The notes beneath the pieces are model-generated. The model was not told the origin of the DNA. It did not search any database and saw only the letters and a program-made list of their open reading frames with translations. Below are positions 8,204-14,595 of a stretch of 25,036 nucleotides of DNA, piece after piece. The stretch spans positions 1 through 25,036 of the forward strand of contig QZAC01000160.1 in assembly GCA_003838065.1 (NCBI GenBank), given 5' to 3'. Within the stretch, counting starts at the first letter, position 1; each line of letters begins with the position of its first letter. A program made the translations under genes and the position numbers. This stretch comes from Methanocalculus sp. MSAO_Arc2. Lineage in GTDB: Archaea; Halobacteriota; Methanomicrobia; Methanomicrobiales; Methanocorpusculaceae.

Positions 8204-8403
8204 TTATGAACTGGATCTATCGAATGGATTCACCACGGTGATGCCGGGTATTCTCTTGAAATGTGCAGCTTCGGTATATATCACATGAATATGGTTTTCG
8301 AGCATTGTTGCAACCAGCAGGGCATCCCAGAAGTGGAGCTTGTAACGTTCTTTTATCATCCATGGCTCTACTGCTGCAGTCCATATATCAAAGATGGCAA
8401 GAT
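8204..8403 (-). pseudogene. C-terminal remnant of a PIN-domain protein (VapC-like)
   Basis: Reading the minus strand from about 8403 to the TAA at 8204-8206 gives about 65 codons: DIWTAAVEPWMIKERYKLHFWDALLVATMLENH in short pieces, then IYTEAAHF, and GITVVNPFDR near the end. This order (a FWDALLVA helix with a conserved Asp, IYTE strand, GI-TVVNPF ending) is the typical C-terminal half of a type II toxin PIN nuclease. The frame is closed upstream by TGA at 8404-8406, and the first half of the domain, with its catalytic N-terminal Asp and Glu, is missing. The tRNA-Thr gene begins within 20 bases of the break. No start codon or ribosome site is visible, so this is a truncated, probably non-expressed fragment. 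Confidence rests on motif order only. Confidence 0.6.
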
Positions 8404-8421
8404 ATCAAATAAACAAAAATC
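8403..8421 (-). terminator. T-rich terminator after tRNA-Thr
   Basis: Immediately after the tRNA 3' end the minus strand reads TTGATTTTTGTTTATTTGA, a T-rich stretch suited to archaeal intrinsic termination. It also marks the junction with the truncated PIN gene. Confidence 0.4.
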
Positions 8422-8422
8422 A

Positions 8423-8496
8423 AGCCGCCAGGGGGATTCGAACCCCCGACCTGCTGATTACGAATCAGCCGCTATACCGGGCTAAGCCACGGCGGC
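8423..8496 (-). tRNA. tRNA-Thr (anticodon CGT)
   Basis: The minus strand folds into a full cloverleaf of 74 bases: acceptor stem GCCGCCG with TGGCGGC (one G-U pair), D-arm GCT...AGC, anticodon arm GCTGA-TTCGTAA-TCAGC giving anticodon CGT (reads ACG), and T-arm GGGGG-TTCGAAT-CCCCC. The discriminator base is U and no CCA is encoded, as usual in archaea. No intron is present. T-rich sequence follows the 3' end. Confidence 0.95.
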
Positions 8497-8523
8497 ATTG
8501 TGTCACTTACATATGTATTGAAA

Positions 8524-8533
8524 AGTATAAAAG
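8524..8533 (-). promoter_or_regulatory. Box A promoter of tRNA-Thr
   Basis: The minus strand reads CTTTTATACT about 28-37 bases before the tRNA 5' end at 8496, the spacing expected for an archaeal tRNA promoter with transcription starting at or just before the mature 5' end. Confidence 0.5.
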
Positions 8534-8540
8534 GTTCTGA

Positions 8541-8587
8541 TCTCTCCTCTCTCTTTCTCTCTCCTTCTCTTTCTTTGTTCTCTTTCC
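8541..8587. repeat. Polypyrimidine/polypurine tract
   Basis: About 47 bases consist almost only of C and T on the plus strand (TCTC, CTTTC and similar units) with a single G near 8576, between the tRNA-Thr promoter and the end of the DUF3467 gene. On the minus strand this is an A/G-rich 3' region of the DUF3467 transcript. A near-palindrome ACGGGTT-A-AACCCGT follows at 8616-8630. Confidence 0.6.
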
Positions 8588-8691
8588 GGGTTTATTTTGG
8601 TCTTTTCACGGTATTACGGGTTAAACCCGTTCTTCCTTCGTATCCCGGTCAATCTTTGATGGATTACTTTGTTGGATTGCCTACTCAGCAC

Positions 8692-8985
8692 TTACGAGTA
8701 TCCTCGCATGGTCACCGATTCGCCTGCTGGCGGCTCTTTTGGTGCCTCGATCTCTCCAAATTTGGACTCGAACTCAGATACCGTCTGTTTAAGGACAGCA
8801 AGCAGCTTCTTGGCATGCTTTGGGCTGATCGTGACAATCGCCTTGGCCTTTGCCTGATTGAGATTTGGGATCTGGTGGAGGAAGAGGAGGGTGAACTCAT
8901 CATCCTTGAAGGCGATCTGGATCATATTGCTATATACTGGATCAAGTTCCCTGGGGACGTTTACAGTGATCTCCTTTGAAGCCAT
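8692..8985 (-). CDS. DUF3467 domain protein
   Basis: The 97-residue protein matches DUF3467: VPRELDPVYSNMIQIAFKDDEFTL near the start, AKAKAIVTISPKHAKKLLAVL in the middle, and a C-terminal helix FESKFGEIEAP. The domain occurs in small bacterial and archaeal proteins of unknown function; the pattern of a short beta sheet with an HAKRLL-type helix is characteristic. There is no signal peptide or membrane segment. No Shine-Dalgarno precedes ATG 8985, and the upstream bases are T/A-rich, so a leaderless transcript is likely. It is divergent from the Cas4-like gene, with 41 bases between start codons, so their promoters must overlap. Confidence 0.82.
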   Translation of the reverse strand: MASKEITVNVPRELDPVYSNMIQIAFKDDEFTLLFLHQIPNLNQAKAKAIVTISPKHAKKLLAVLKQTVSEFESKFGEIEAPKEPPAGESVTMRGYS

Positions 8986-9026
8986 GCAAATCTATTAGCA
9001 GACGAAAACGAAAAGCTTTGTGAAGC

Positions 9027-10082
9027 ATGTCATGGCCCAACTCTGCATATGATCCTGATTGTCCGGGAGATGATCGTCCAAACGATGATTCTCCTGGTGA
9101 TTACCCGGGAGATTATCATCCGGATAAAGATTATCCTGGAGATGGTATATCCTGGAAATCCAGACAAGCTACTCACCCCTCCCAATCCGGTGCACCCACG
9201 CACCCCTCCCAACCCGGTGAGCTCAAACACCATCTGAAACCCGGGCAACCACACTATATCCCGGTTTCAACCATCGTCCGATCGTCAGTCTGCCCGGTCC
9301 GGGTATACCTTGAACGCTTTGAACCAATTGAGGAGCCGTTTCAATACACTGTAGCCAAGCAGGTGGGGTATCACCTGGGAGGCGGTGCTCATCTCAAAAG
9401 CGATGCCGGTTGGAATCATCATACAGGTGCAGATCTCGATGCCCGTTCAATCTGGGAGGAGATCAGGCTTGTCCGCCCGGATATCAACGATGAGATGTTT
9501 TCATACCTGGAAGCGTGTGTTGCAGCATGCAGGGGCATTGACCAGAACCCACACTGGGACCCTCCGGTTGCCATAGATGTTGCATGCAAACACAAAAAGT
9601 ATGCCATATCAGGACGGATTGACTGGCTTTTTGATAGTCACCCGGAGATCGGCATCCTCCGGGCTACCCGTGCCCCAACCCATGGGGTCTGGAAGCAGGA
9701 CCGGATCCGGGCGGCTGCATATCTCCTTGCCGCAGAAGAGCTTGAGATGCCCGGTCCACCGGGGGTATCCGGGACATCAGGAGTGCCGGGTTTTTTTCGA
9801 CTTTCAGCCAGACCAGGCTTATCCGGCAGACCAGGTACCGGCATATCAACCCGTTCATCGGAAGTCAGGATCGTCTATATTCCATCAGGCACCGTTCGGA
9901 GGGTTGCACCAACTGCTTCGGACCGGAGATCGCTTCTTTCTGCGCTCAAAAAGGTCGAGGCGATCTATCGCGGGGAAACACCGCGTGCACCACCAGATGC
10001 CCCATGTGAGCGGTGTCCGAAGAAAGAAACATGTATCCGTGAACCGCCGACCCTCCTTGAGCGGTTCTTCAGGAGGAACTGA
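9027..10082 (+). CDS. Cas4-like PD-(D/E)XK family protein with low-complexity insertions
   Basis: The 351-residue protein resembles Cas4/RecB-type nucleases. It has the four-cysteine arrangement of the Cas4 Fe-S cluster: C89 in VRSSVCPVRVYL near the core start, and C327, C330 and C336 in CERCPKKETC at the end. AISGRIDWLF (D199) matches the second nuclease motif and DRIRAAAYLLAAEE (225-238) the following helix. The expected third motif (E/D-x-K) is replaced by EIGILRATRAP, so catalysis may be lost or altered. The first 75 residues are low-complexity, with repeated PGD units (13-39) and THPSQ-G-AP units (49-63); a second Gly/Pro/Ser-rich insertion spans 242-273. No CRISPR array or other cas gene is nearby, so it is probably a stand-alone Cas4-like protein. 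ATG 9027 follows GTGAAG; a start closer to residue 78 is possible. Confidence 0.72.
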   Translation: MSWPNSAYDPDCPGDDRPNDDSPGDYPGDYHPDKDYPGDGISWKSRQATHPSQSGAPTHPSQPGELKHHLKPGQPHYIPVSTIVRSSVCPVRVYLERFEPIEEPFQYTVAKQVGYHLGGGAHLKSDAGWNHHTGADLDARSIWEEIRLVRPDINDEMFSYLEACVAACRGIDQNPHWDPPVAIDVACKHKKYAISGRIDWLFDSHPEIGILRATRAPTHGVWKQDRIRAAAYLLAAEELEMPGPPGVSGTSGVPGFFRLSARPGLSGRPGTGISTRSSEVRIVYIPSGTVRRVAPTASDRRSLLSALKKVEAIYRGETPRAPPDAPCERCPKKETCIREPPTLLERFFRRN

Positions 10083-10232
10083 AACAGGGATCCAGGCAGA
10101 ACATGATTGAATACCTGCATGTACCAGGCAGAACTGGTTAAGAAGAGTGCCTGGAACCACCATACAGGGCACGTGTCTCCCATGACAGGTATAAAAAGCG
10201 TGCCTGGAATCGCCCCCAGGCATAATGAAAAA
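10083..10232. other. Convergent spacer with repeated CCAGGC/GCCTGG motifs
   Basis: The 150-base spacer between two convergent genes holds CCAGGCAGAAC at 10092-10102 and 10124-10134, and GTGCCTGGAA at 10147-10156 and 10200-10209. CCAGGCA at 10124-10130 can pair with TGCCTGG at 10148-10154, and GCCTGG at 10202-10207 with CCAGGC at 10216-10221 over an 8-base loop. These are best read as alternative hairpins serving as bidirectional terminators. A plus-strand TATA-like GTATAAAAAG lies at 10189-10198 without an obvious plus-strand gene after it. Confidence 0.45.
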
Positions 10233-11159
10233 TCACCGGTCAAGGAGAGTCAGGGAGATGATATACTCCCCCCGTGCCTCCCGGCTTGTACCGACGATCA
10301 GCCATTGTGTATCGCCCATATCCTCAACAACACCGGCCGCTTCAATCACTTCGCCTGCACAGGCCTGGCCGGCATAGGTATGGGTGAAAGAAAGGACTGT
10401 GCTGATCTCTTCATGATCAATATGATAGACTGAAGGACTGTCAAATGCCAGTGAAGCATCTGTTACGCGGGCTTCAATTACTTCGCTTTTCATAGGCTCT
10501 CCTTTTCGAATGGGAACTGCGTTTACCTGGTCGTAGCTGCGGCTGAAGAGGATATCAAAATAAGTGCCTTCATACTCTCCCCTGTTGTATTTCCGTGCTT
10601 CATGGGTGACGAAGTCATCAAAAGTGATCTCGGGGATGCGTTTATTGTAAACTTTTCGCCACATCTCCTCACTCATTTCCGGTATTTTACCTGCCTTCAC
10701 CGCTTCTTCGAGCTGTCGCCGGGCGGAAAACCAATGATCACCATAGACAACGAGATCGATGTCAGATGTCTCATCTTCAAGCCCGCAGAGCAGGGATCCG
10801 GTACAGCCGTAACTCCGGTCAGGAAGTGAAAAAAGGTTCATTAGGCGCTGAACACGTTTATCTCTCTGCATAATTGCGCCCATCTCTTCTTCTGGCTTCA
10901 GGATGCAACTGATCGCGGAGCGCGGGATCCGGTGGACGGTATCTGCCCACTCAGGCCGGTGTCGAAAAACCCAGGTATATGCCTCTTCAAACTCGATCTT
11001 CTGATACCGTGTTCCATCAGGTGCAATCCGGTCACCATCCGGGTGAGGGAGGTACCTGAGGATGCAGCCGACCCGTTCATCATTGTCATACACGGAGACA
11101 GCATAGATGCATCCATCAACATCGATCACAAAGTCACGGAGCCTGATTGGATGTTCCAT
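10233..11159 (-). CDS. Archaeal predicted nucleotidyltransferase (COG1665)
   Basis: The 308-residue protein carries a minimal DNA polymerase beta-superfamily nucleotidyltransferase signature, GCTGSLLCGLEDETSDIDLV (118-137), with the Gly-Ser loop and D133/D135 as metal ligands. A third carboxylate is likely D202 in TYFDILF. It resembles archaeal COG1665 proteins, whose substrate is unknown. An N-terminal region of about 95 residues (RYLPHPDGDRIAPDG, YTWVFRHRPEWAD) and a C-terminal beta-rich domain of about 85 residues flank it. The start is ATG 11159; the longer frame would begin at a TTG overlapping the stop of sua5. Only five bases separate it from the sua5 stop, so the two genes are almost certainly co-transcribed, suggesting but not proving a link to RNA or nucleotide metabolism. 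Confidence 0.82.
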   Translation of the reverse strand: MEHPIRLRDFVIDVDGCIYAVSVYDNDERVGCILRYLPHPDGDRIAPDGTRYQKIEFEEAYTWVFRHRPEWADTVHRIPRSAISCILKPEEEMGAIMQRDKRVQRLMNLFSLPDRSYGCTGSLLCGLEDETSDIDLVVYGDHWFSARRQLEEAVKAGKIPEMSEEMWRKVYNKRIPEITFDDFVTHEARKYNRGEYEGTYFDILFSRSYDQVNAVPIRKGEPMKSEVIEARVTDASLAFDSPSVYHIDHEEISTVLSFTHTYAGQACAGEVIEAAGVVEDMGDTQWLIVGTSREARGEYIISLTLLDR

Positions 11160-11164
11160 GCAAT

Positions 11165-11743
11165 TCAATCCATTTTGATGAGGAAGTTAATGATTTCGTC
11201 CAGTTCTGCTCCCGGCCGGATGATCTCTTTTTTTGTGAGATCAACAACAGTGCTTGGGGTGCCCGGAAGCAAACCGCCATCAACAAAGAGATCATAGCGG
11301 ACATTTACTTCAGAGAGAGTTCGTGGTGCAACGTCACCGGAGATATTTGCACTTGTTGACGTGATCGGAGCGTCGAGTTCCCGGATGATCGCAAGTGCAA
11401 TCTCATGATCGGGCCAGCGGATCCCGATCATCCCTGTCCCGCCGGTGAGTTCTGCTGACACACAGCTCTTTGCTTTCAGTACTACTGTTACCGGGCCGGG
11501 AAGAAAGCGGTTGATGAAGCGCTCTGCCGCCTCGTCAAGGTAGGCAACACAGGCGAGCATCTCAATATCGGAAACTGCAATTGAGATTGGTTTTCCTCTG
11601 AGCCGGTCTTTTGCCTCATACACCCGGCCAATTGCGATATCTGAGAACGCATCGCCTCCAAGCCCATACACCGTCTCAGTCGGGTAGACGATAAGCCCAT
11701 CACGCTGCAGGACGGCAACTGCACGCTGTATGATGTCATCCAC
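11165..11743 (-). CDS. L-threonylcarbamoyladenylate synthase (Sua5/YrdC)
   Basis: This 192-residue protein is a single-domain YrdC/Sua5 enzyme that makes threonylcarbamoyl-AMP from threonine, bicarbonate and ATP, the activated intermediate for tRNA t6A37. Visible motifs are PTETVYGLGG (21-30), AKDRLRGKPI (44-53), the LPGPVTVVL strand, IGIRWPDH, and ITSTSANISG. The C-terminal Sua5 domain of long forms is absent. The start is GTG 11743, supported by a strong GGGGGTGG sequence about eight bases upstream. It is followed after five bases by the COG1665 gene and lies 58 bases downstream of the ACT/DUF5612 gene. TrmO, encoded in a fusion at 3301-4152, methylates the t6A that this enzyme helps to build. 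Confidence 0.93.
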   Translation of the reverse strand: MDDIIQRAVAVLQRDGLIVYPTETVYGLGGDAFSDIAIGRVYEAKDRLRGKPISIAVSDIEMLACVAYLDEAAERFINRFLPGPVTVVLKAKSCVSAELTGGTGMIGIRWPDHEIALAIIRELDAPITSTSANISGDVAPRTLSEVNVRYDLFVDGGLLPGTPSTVVDLTKKEIIRPGAELDEIINFLIKMD

Positions 11744-11801
11744 AGGCTGCCACCCCCAGTATGAACATCTTTGAATACATGTATCTATTTGAACTCATGT
11801 T

Positions 11802-12476
11802 TTAGAACTCACGGCCTTTTACCAGGTTAATATCAAAGACGGCCTTTTCAGAGACATGCATCACTGCAAAGACCCCTGCCTGGATAGGGTCGGTGACAAC
11901 GAGATCGGCGTGGCGGACCACACTTCCGGCCATCTTCAGGGCAATAACTGGAATTCCTTCAGATTTAACATTCTCGACAGCTGCACTTATCTTTCCTCCC
12001 ATGATCGATCCGGCAAGCACAAGGATTGAGGCGCGTGGCAGCCGTGTTACAGCATCGACAGCCAATGCGAGCGTATCTTCTCCAACAAGCGCTATCGTGT
12101 CGACAGAGATCCGCTCTCCCCTGATATTATGCCGATCGGCCTCATTCACCGCACCCATCGCAACCTGTGCAACCTGGGCGCCGCCACCGATGATGATGAC
12201 CCGCTGACCAAAGATCTTTGAGAAGGTTTCATGGGTCTCCACCTCATGCACGTGTGGCAGAGTTGTCAGCGCCGCGACAATTGACCCGAAGTTGTCATCC
12301 ACCTCGATCTCAAGGTCAACCCATGCAAGCCCGGCATCCGGCCCGCGTTTCATGATCTCCTGCTGTATCGTCAGGATATTGACATTATGGTCAGCGAGGA
12401 CGGTTGCAATATCGCGGAGAACACCCTTTTTATTCTCAGCGATGATGCTGATTGCATAACTCGAAGAAGAGTGCAT
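11802..12476 (-). CDS. ACT domain plus DUF5612 protein
   Basis: The 224-residue protein begins with an ACT domain (about residues 6-85: YAISIIAENKKGVLRDIATVL, then NILTIQQEI), a fold that binds amino acids or other small ligands. The remainder matches DUF5612, a methanogen-associated domain with Rossmann-like features: QRVIIIGGGAQVAQVAMGAV, SILVLAGSIMGGKISAAV, and the C-terminal DPIQAGVFAVMHVSEKAVFD. A regulatory or sensory cytoplasmic role is plausible; no activity can be assigned. ATG 12476 lies only five bases after the discriminator base of tRNA-Gly, so the gene must be transcribed through the tRNA or from a promoter inside it, and there is no room for a separate Shine-Dalgarno. The start is well supported because the ACT strand begins six residues in. 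Confidence 0.85.
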   Translation of the reverse strand: MHSSSSYAISIIAENKKGVLRDIATVLADHNVNILTIQQEIMKRGPDAGLAWVDLEIEVDDNFGSIVAALTTLPHVHEVETHETFSKIFGQRVIIIGGGAQVAQVAMGAVNEADRHNIRGERISVDTIALVGEDTLALAVDAVTRLPRASILVLAGSIMGGKISAAVENVKSEGIPVIALKMAGSVVRHADLVVTDPIQAGVFAVMHVSEKAVFDINLVKGREF

Positions 12477-12481
12477 TGTGA

Positions 12482-12552
12482 TGCGATAACCGGGATTCGA
12501 ACCCGGGCTAGAGGCTTGGGAAGCCCCTGTCCTACCACTAGACTATTATCGC
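12482..12552 (-). tRNA. tRNA-Gly (anticodon CCC)
   Basis: The minus strand folds as a 71-base cloverleaf: acceptor GCGATAA with TTATCGC, D-arm GTC...GAC, anticodon arm GGGGC-TTCCCAA-GCCTC giving anticodon CCC (reads GGG), and T-arm CCGGG-TTCGAAT-CCCGG. The discriminator is A and no CCA is encoded. No intron. The start codon of the ACT/DUF5612 gene follows after five bases. Confidence 0.95.
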
Positions 12553-12578
12553 GCTTCCTCACATTATTTGCGTTATGG

Positions 12579-12588
12579 GATATAGATG
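12579..12588 (-). promoter_or_regulatory. Box A promoter of tRNA-Gly
   Basis: On the minus strand ATCTATATCC lies 27-36 bases before the tRNA 5' end, correct spacing for an archaeal promoter. It probably drives both tRNA-Gly and the ACT gene. The rest of the 229-base spacer to the radical SAM gene shows only that gene's TATA-like AATATGTATA at 12719-12728 and GTGAGG ribosome site. Confidence 0.45.
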
Positions 12589-12781
12589 TTATTGTCACTT
12601 CAGCACATGCCTGGTGCAGCACTGGTGAAGATGACATCTGATCTACACGATCTGCCCTGCACAACTGGAGTGGCACCTCAGGATACTGTTTTACAGGCAG
12701 AGAACAATACCATCAGTACGAATATGTATACCATCACTTGTGTTTATGAGACTTCAGACCACACCTTCGTGAGGCGATATC

Positions 12782-13819
12782 ATGCCAAATGAAGACCTGA
12801 TACGCGGTCAGATGGAGCCCATCCAATCAATCCTCCCCGACAATCTGAGCGAGGGCTGCATACTCTGCCACCAGGGGACAAAACTCGTCCTCTTCGTCAC
12901 CGGTCTCTGTGACCGCACCTGCTGGTACTGCCCGCTCTCAGCCGAGCGAAAAGATCTCGACGTCATCTTCGCAAATGATAAACCCGTCCATAACGATGCC
13001 GACCTCATCGCCGAAGCAGAAGCGATGGATGCCCTCGGCACCGGGATCACCGGCGGTGAACCCCTTCTCACACTCGATCGAACTGTCCGGTACTGCCGCC
13101 TCCTTAAAGACCACTTTGGAAATGACCACCATATCCATCTATATACTGGCCGTGCCCCAACACAAGCAGAACTCAGCGCACTTCACGGAATCGTTGACGA
13201 GATCCGGATGCACCCCCCATATGAGGTCTGGGACCATATCATGGATACAGACTATAGAGAGTCTGCCTGCCTCGCAAAGGAGATGGGTTTTGCCATCGGA
13301 ATCGAGGTCCCTTCCCTCCCTGGCATCGGGAACCTCAGGCTGATGCTCCCGCTTCTTGACTTTTTTAATATCAACGAACTCGAGTGGGGTGAGACCTGCG
13401 CCGAGGAGATGAGGAAGCGGGGGATGGAACCTGCTGACGGCCTCTATAATGCGGTGAAAGGCGCACAGGTATGGGCAGACGAGATCAGAGACGATCCCTT
13501 AGTTCATTTCTGCTCTTCCGGCTTCAAAGACGCAGTTCAGCTGCGGGAACGGCTCATCAGGATCGCCATCATGACTGCACGCCCCTTTGATGAGATCACA
13601 GATGACGGCACAATCGTATACGGTCGGATCAGATCTGATCGTGATCTCAGCGATATTCTGGCCACCTTCAACAAGGAGAGTTATGAGATCCAGTCCGATG
13701 GGAGTGTGGAGTGTGAGTGGTGGCTCCTTGATGACCTCAATGACAATCCCACCCTTTCACGCGAGATCGTTGAGCGGTACCCAAACAACGGGATGATCGT
13801 GGAGGTTGATCCGCTATGA
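12782..13819 (+). CDS. Uncharacterised radical SAM protein (COG2108)
   Basis: The 345-residue protein is a radical S-adenosylmethionine enzyme with the 4Fe-4S motif CDRTCWYC (C43, C47, C50), followed by ITGGEPLLT, the GGEP motif that contacts SAM. It resembles the archaeal COG2108 group, related to pyruvate formate-lyase activases but functionally uncharacterised. A further CILC pair (C26, C29) lies just before the cluster motif. The C-terminal third, after about residue 260 (IAIMTARPFDEITDDGTIVYG...), forms a beta-rich extension. The start ATG 12782 has GTGAGG eight bases upstream. Its last codons overlap the uppS start (ATGA), so the two are translationally coupled, and a role linked to polyprenyl lipid or cell-envelope metabolism is possible but unproven. 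Confidence 0.85.
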   Translation: MPNEDLIRGQMEPIQSILPDNLSEGCILCHQGTKLVLFVTGLCDRTCWYCPLSAERKDLDVIFANDKPVHNDADLIAEAEAMDALGTGITGGEPLLTLDRTVRYCRLLKDHFGNDHHIHLYTGRAPTQAELSALHGIVDEIRMHPPYEVWDHIMDTDYRESACLAKEMGFAIGIEVPSLPGIGNLRLMLPLLDFFNINELEWGETCAEEMRKRGMEPADGLYNAVKGAQVWADEIRDDPLVHFCSSGFKDAVQLRERLIRIAIMTARPFDEITDDGTIVYGRIRSDRDLSDILATFNKESYEIQSDGSVECEWWLLDDLNDNPTLSREIVERYPNNGMIVEVDPL

Positions 13820-14595
13820 CACTCCGATCTCTTATTGAACCGCTCTACTACCGTATCCTGCGGTCCAGCATCACTCATATCCCATATCATATTGCAATCA
13901 TCCAGGATGGCAACCGCCGGTATGCAAAAGAGATGGGTTTACAAGGTGGCTATGGCCACAGCCAGGGGGCAAACACGACCGAAACGATGCTTGAATGGGC
14001 ACAGGAGTTTGGGATCAAACACATCACGCTCTATGCCTTCTCAACAGAAAATTTCCGCAGAAGCAAAGAAGAACTCGATGAACTCTTTGAACTGTTTAAA
14101 GACCGGTTTTTAAAAGTCCTCACTGATACCCGTGTCCATACAAACAAGATCAGGGTCCGGATGGTTGGGGATAAATCCCTCCTTCCCGAAGATGTTCTTA
14201 TGTGTGTTAAAGAGGCCGAAGAAGCAACAAAAAACTACAGCAACCACTATCTCAATGTCGCCATCGCCTATGGAGGACGAAACGAAATCATCCATGCCGC
14301 TCGCCGTATTATTCAACAGGTGAAGGATGGCACGCTTACACCTGAACAGATCACACCACAGATGGTGGAGGCAAACCTTCACGACGGCCTCGGTCTTCCT
14401 CCGGTTGACCTGATCATCAGGACCGGCAATGAATACCGGACATCAAACTTCCTTCCCTGGCTTGCAAACGGCAATGAATCCTCAGTCTACTTCTGTGCCC
14501 CGTACTGGCCGCAGTTTCGGAAAATTGATCTCCTGCGGGCAATCCGTGTGTACGATCAGAGAAAACGCTCAGGTACCAAATCTACGTGCCCGTGA
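13816..14595 (+). CDS. uppS: Cis-prenyltransferase, catalytic type (polyprenyl diphosphate synthase)
   Basis: The 259-residue protein is a cis-isoprenyl diphosphate synthase that extends an allylic diphosphate with isopentenyl diphosphate to make the long polyprenyl carrier used for glycan assembly. Catalytic features are intact: HIAIIQDGNRRYAKE with the essential Asp at D31, TLYAFSTENFRR (71-82), LNVAIAYGGRNEI (146-158) and the basic substrate motif IRTGNEYRTSNFLPW (201-215). The canonical RTGGE-RLSNFLLWQ is slightly altered (GN for GG, PWL for LWQ). A C-terminal RSG (251-253) corresponds to the RxG motif. The start codon overlaps the radical SAM stop, indicating an operon. Its 3' end overlaps the convergent paralogue by 27 bases. 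Confidence 0.92.
   Translation: MTLRSLIEPLYYRILRSSITHIPYHIAIIQDGNRRYAKEMGLQGGYGHSQGANTTETMLEWAQEFGIKHITLYAFSTENFRRSKEELDELFELFKDRFLKVLTDTRVHTNKIRVRMVGDKSLLPEDVLMCVKEAEEATKNYSNHYLNVAIAYGGRNEIIHAARRIIQQVKDGTLTPEQITPQMVEANLHDGLGLPPVDLIIRTGNEYRTSNFLPWLANGNESSVYFCAPYWPQFRKIDLLRAIRVYDQRKRSGTKSTCP

Noticed and set aside
8261..8485. 74-codon plus-strand frame
   Set aside because: It is antisense to the PIN remnant and runs through the tRNA-Thr gene.
9027..10082. CRISPR-Cas locus suggested by the Cas4-like protein
   Set aside because: No direct repeats with unique spacers and no other cas gene occur within the window; the PGD and THPSQ repeats are coding low-complexity sequence.
12586..12792. 68-codon plus-strand frame before the radical SAM gene
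   Set aside because: It overlaps the tRNA-Gly promoter and the radical SAM ribosome site and start, and its composition is not protein-like.
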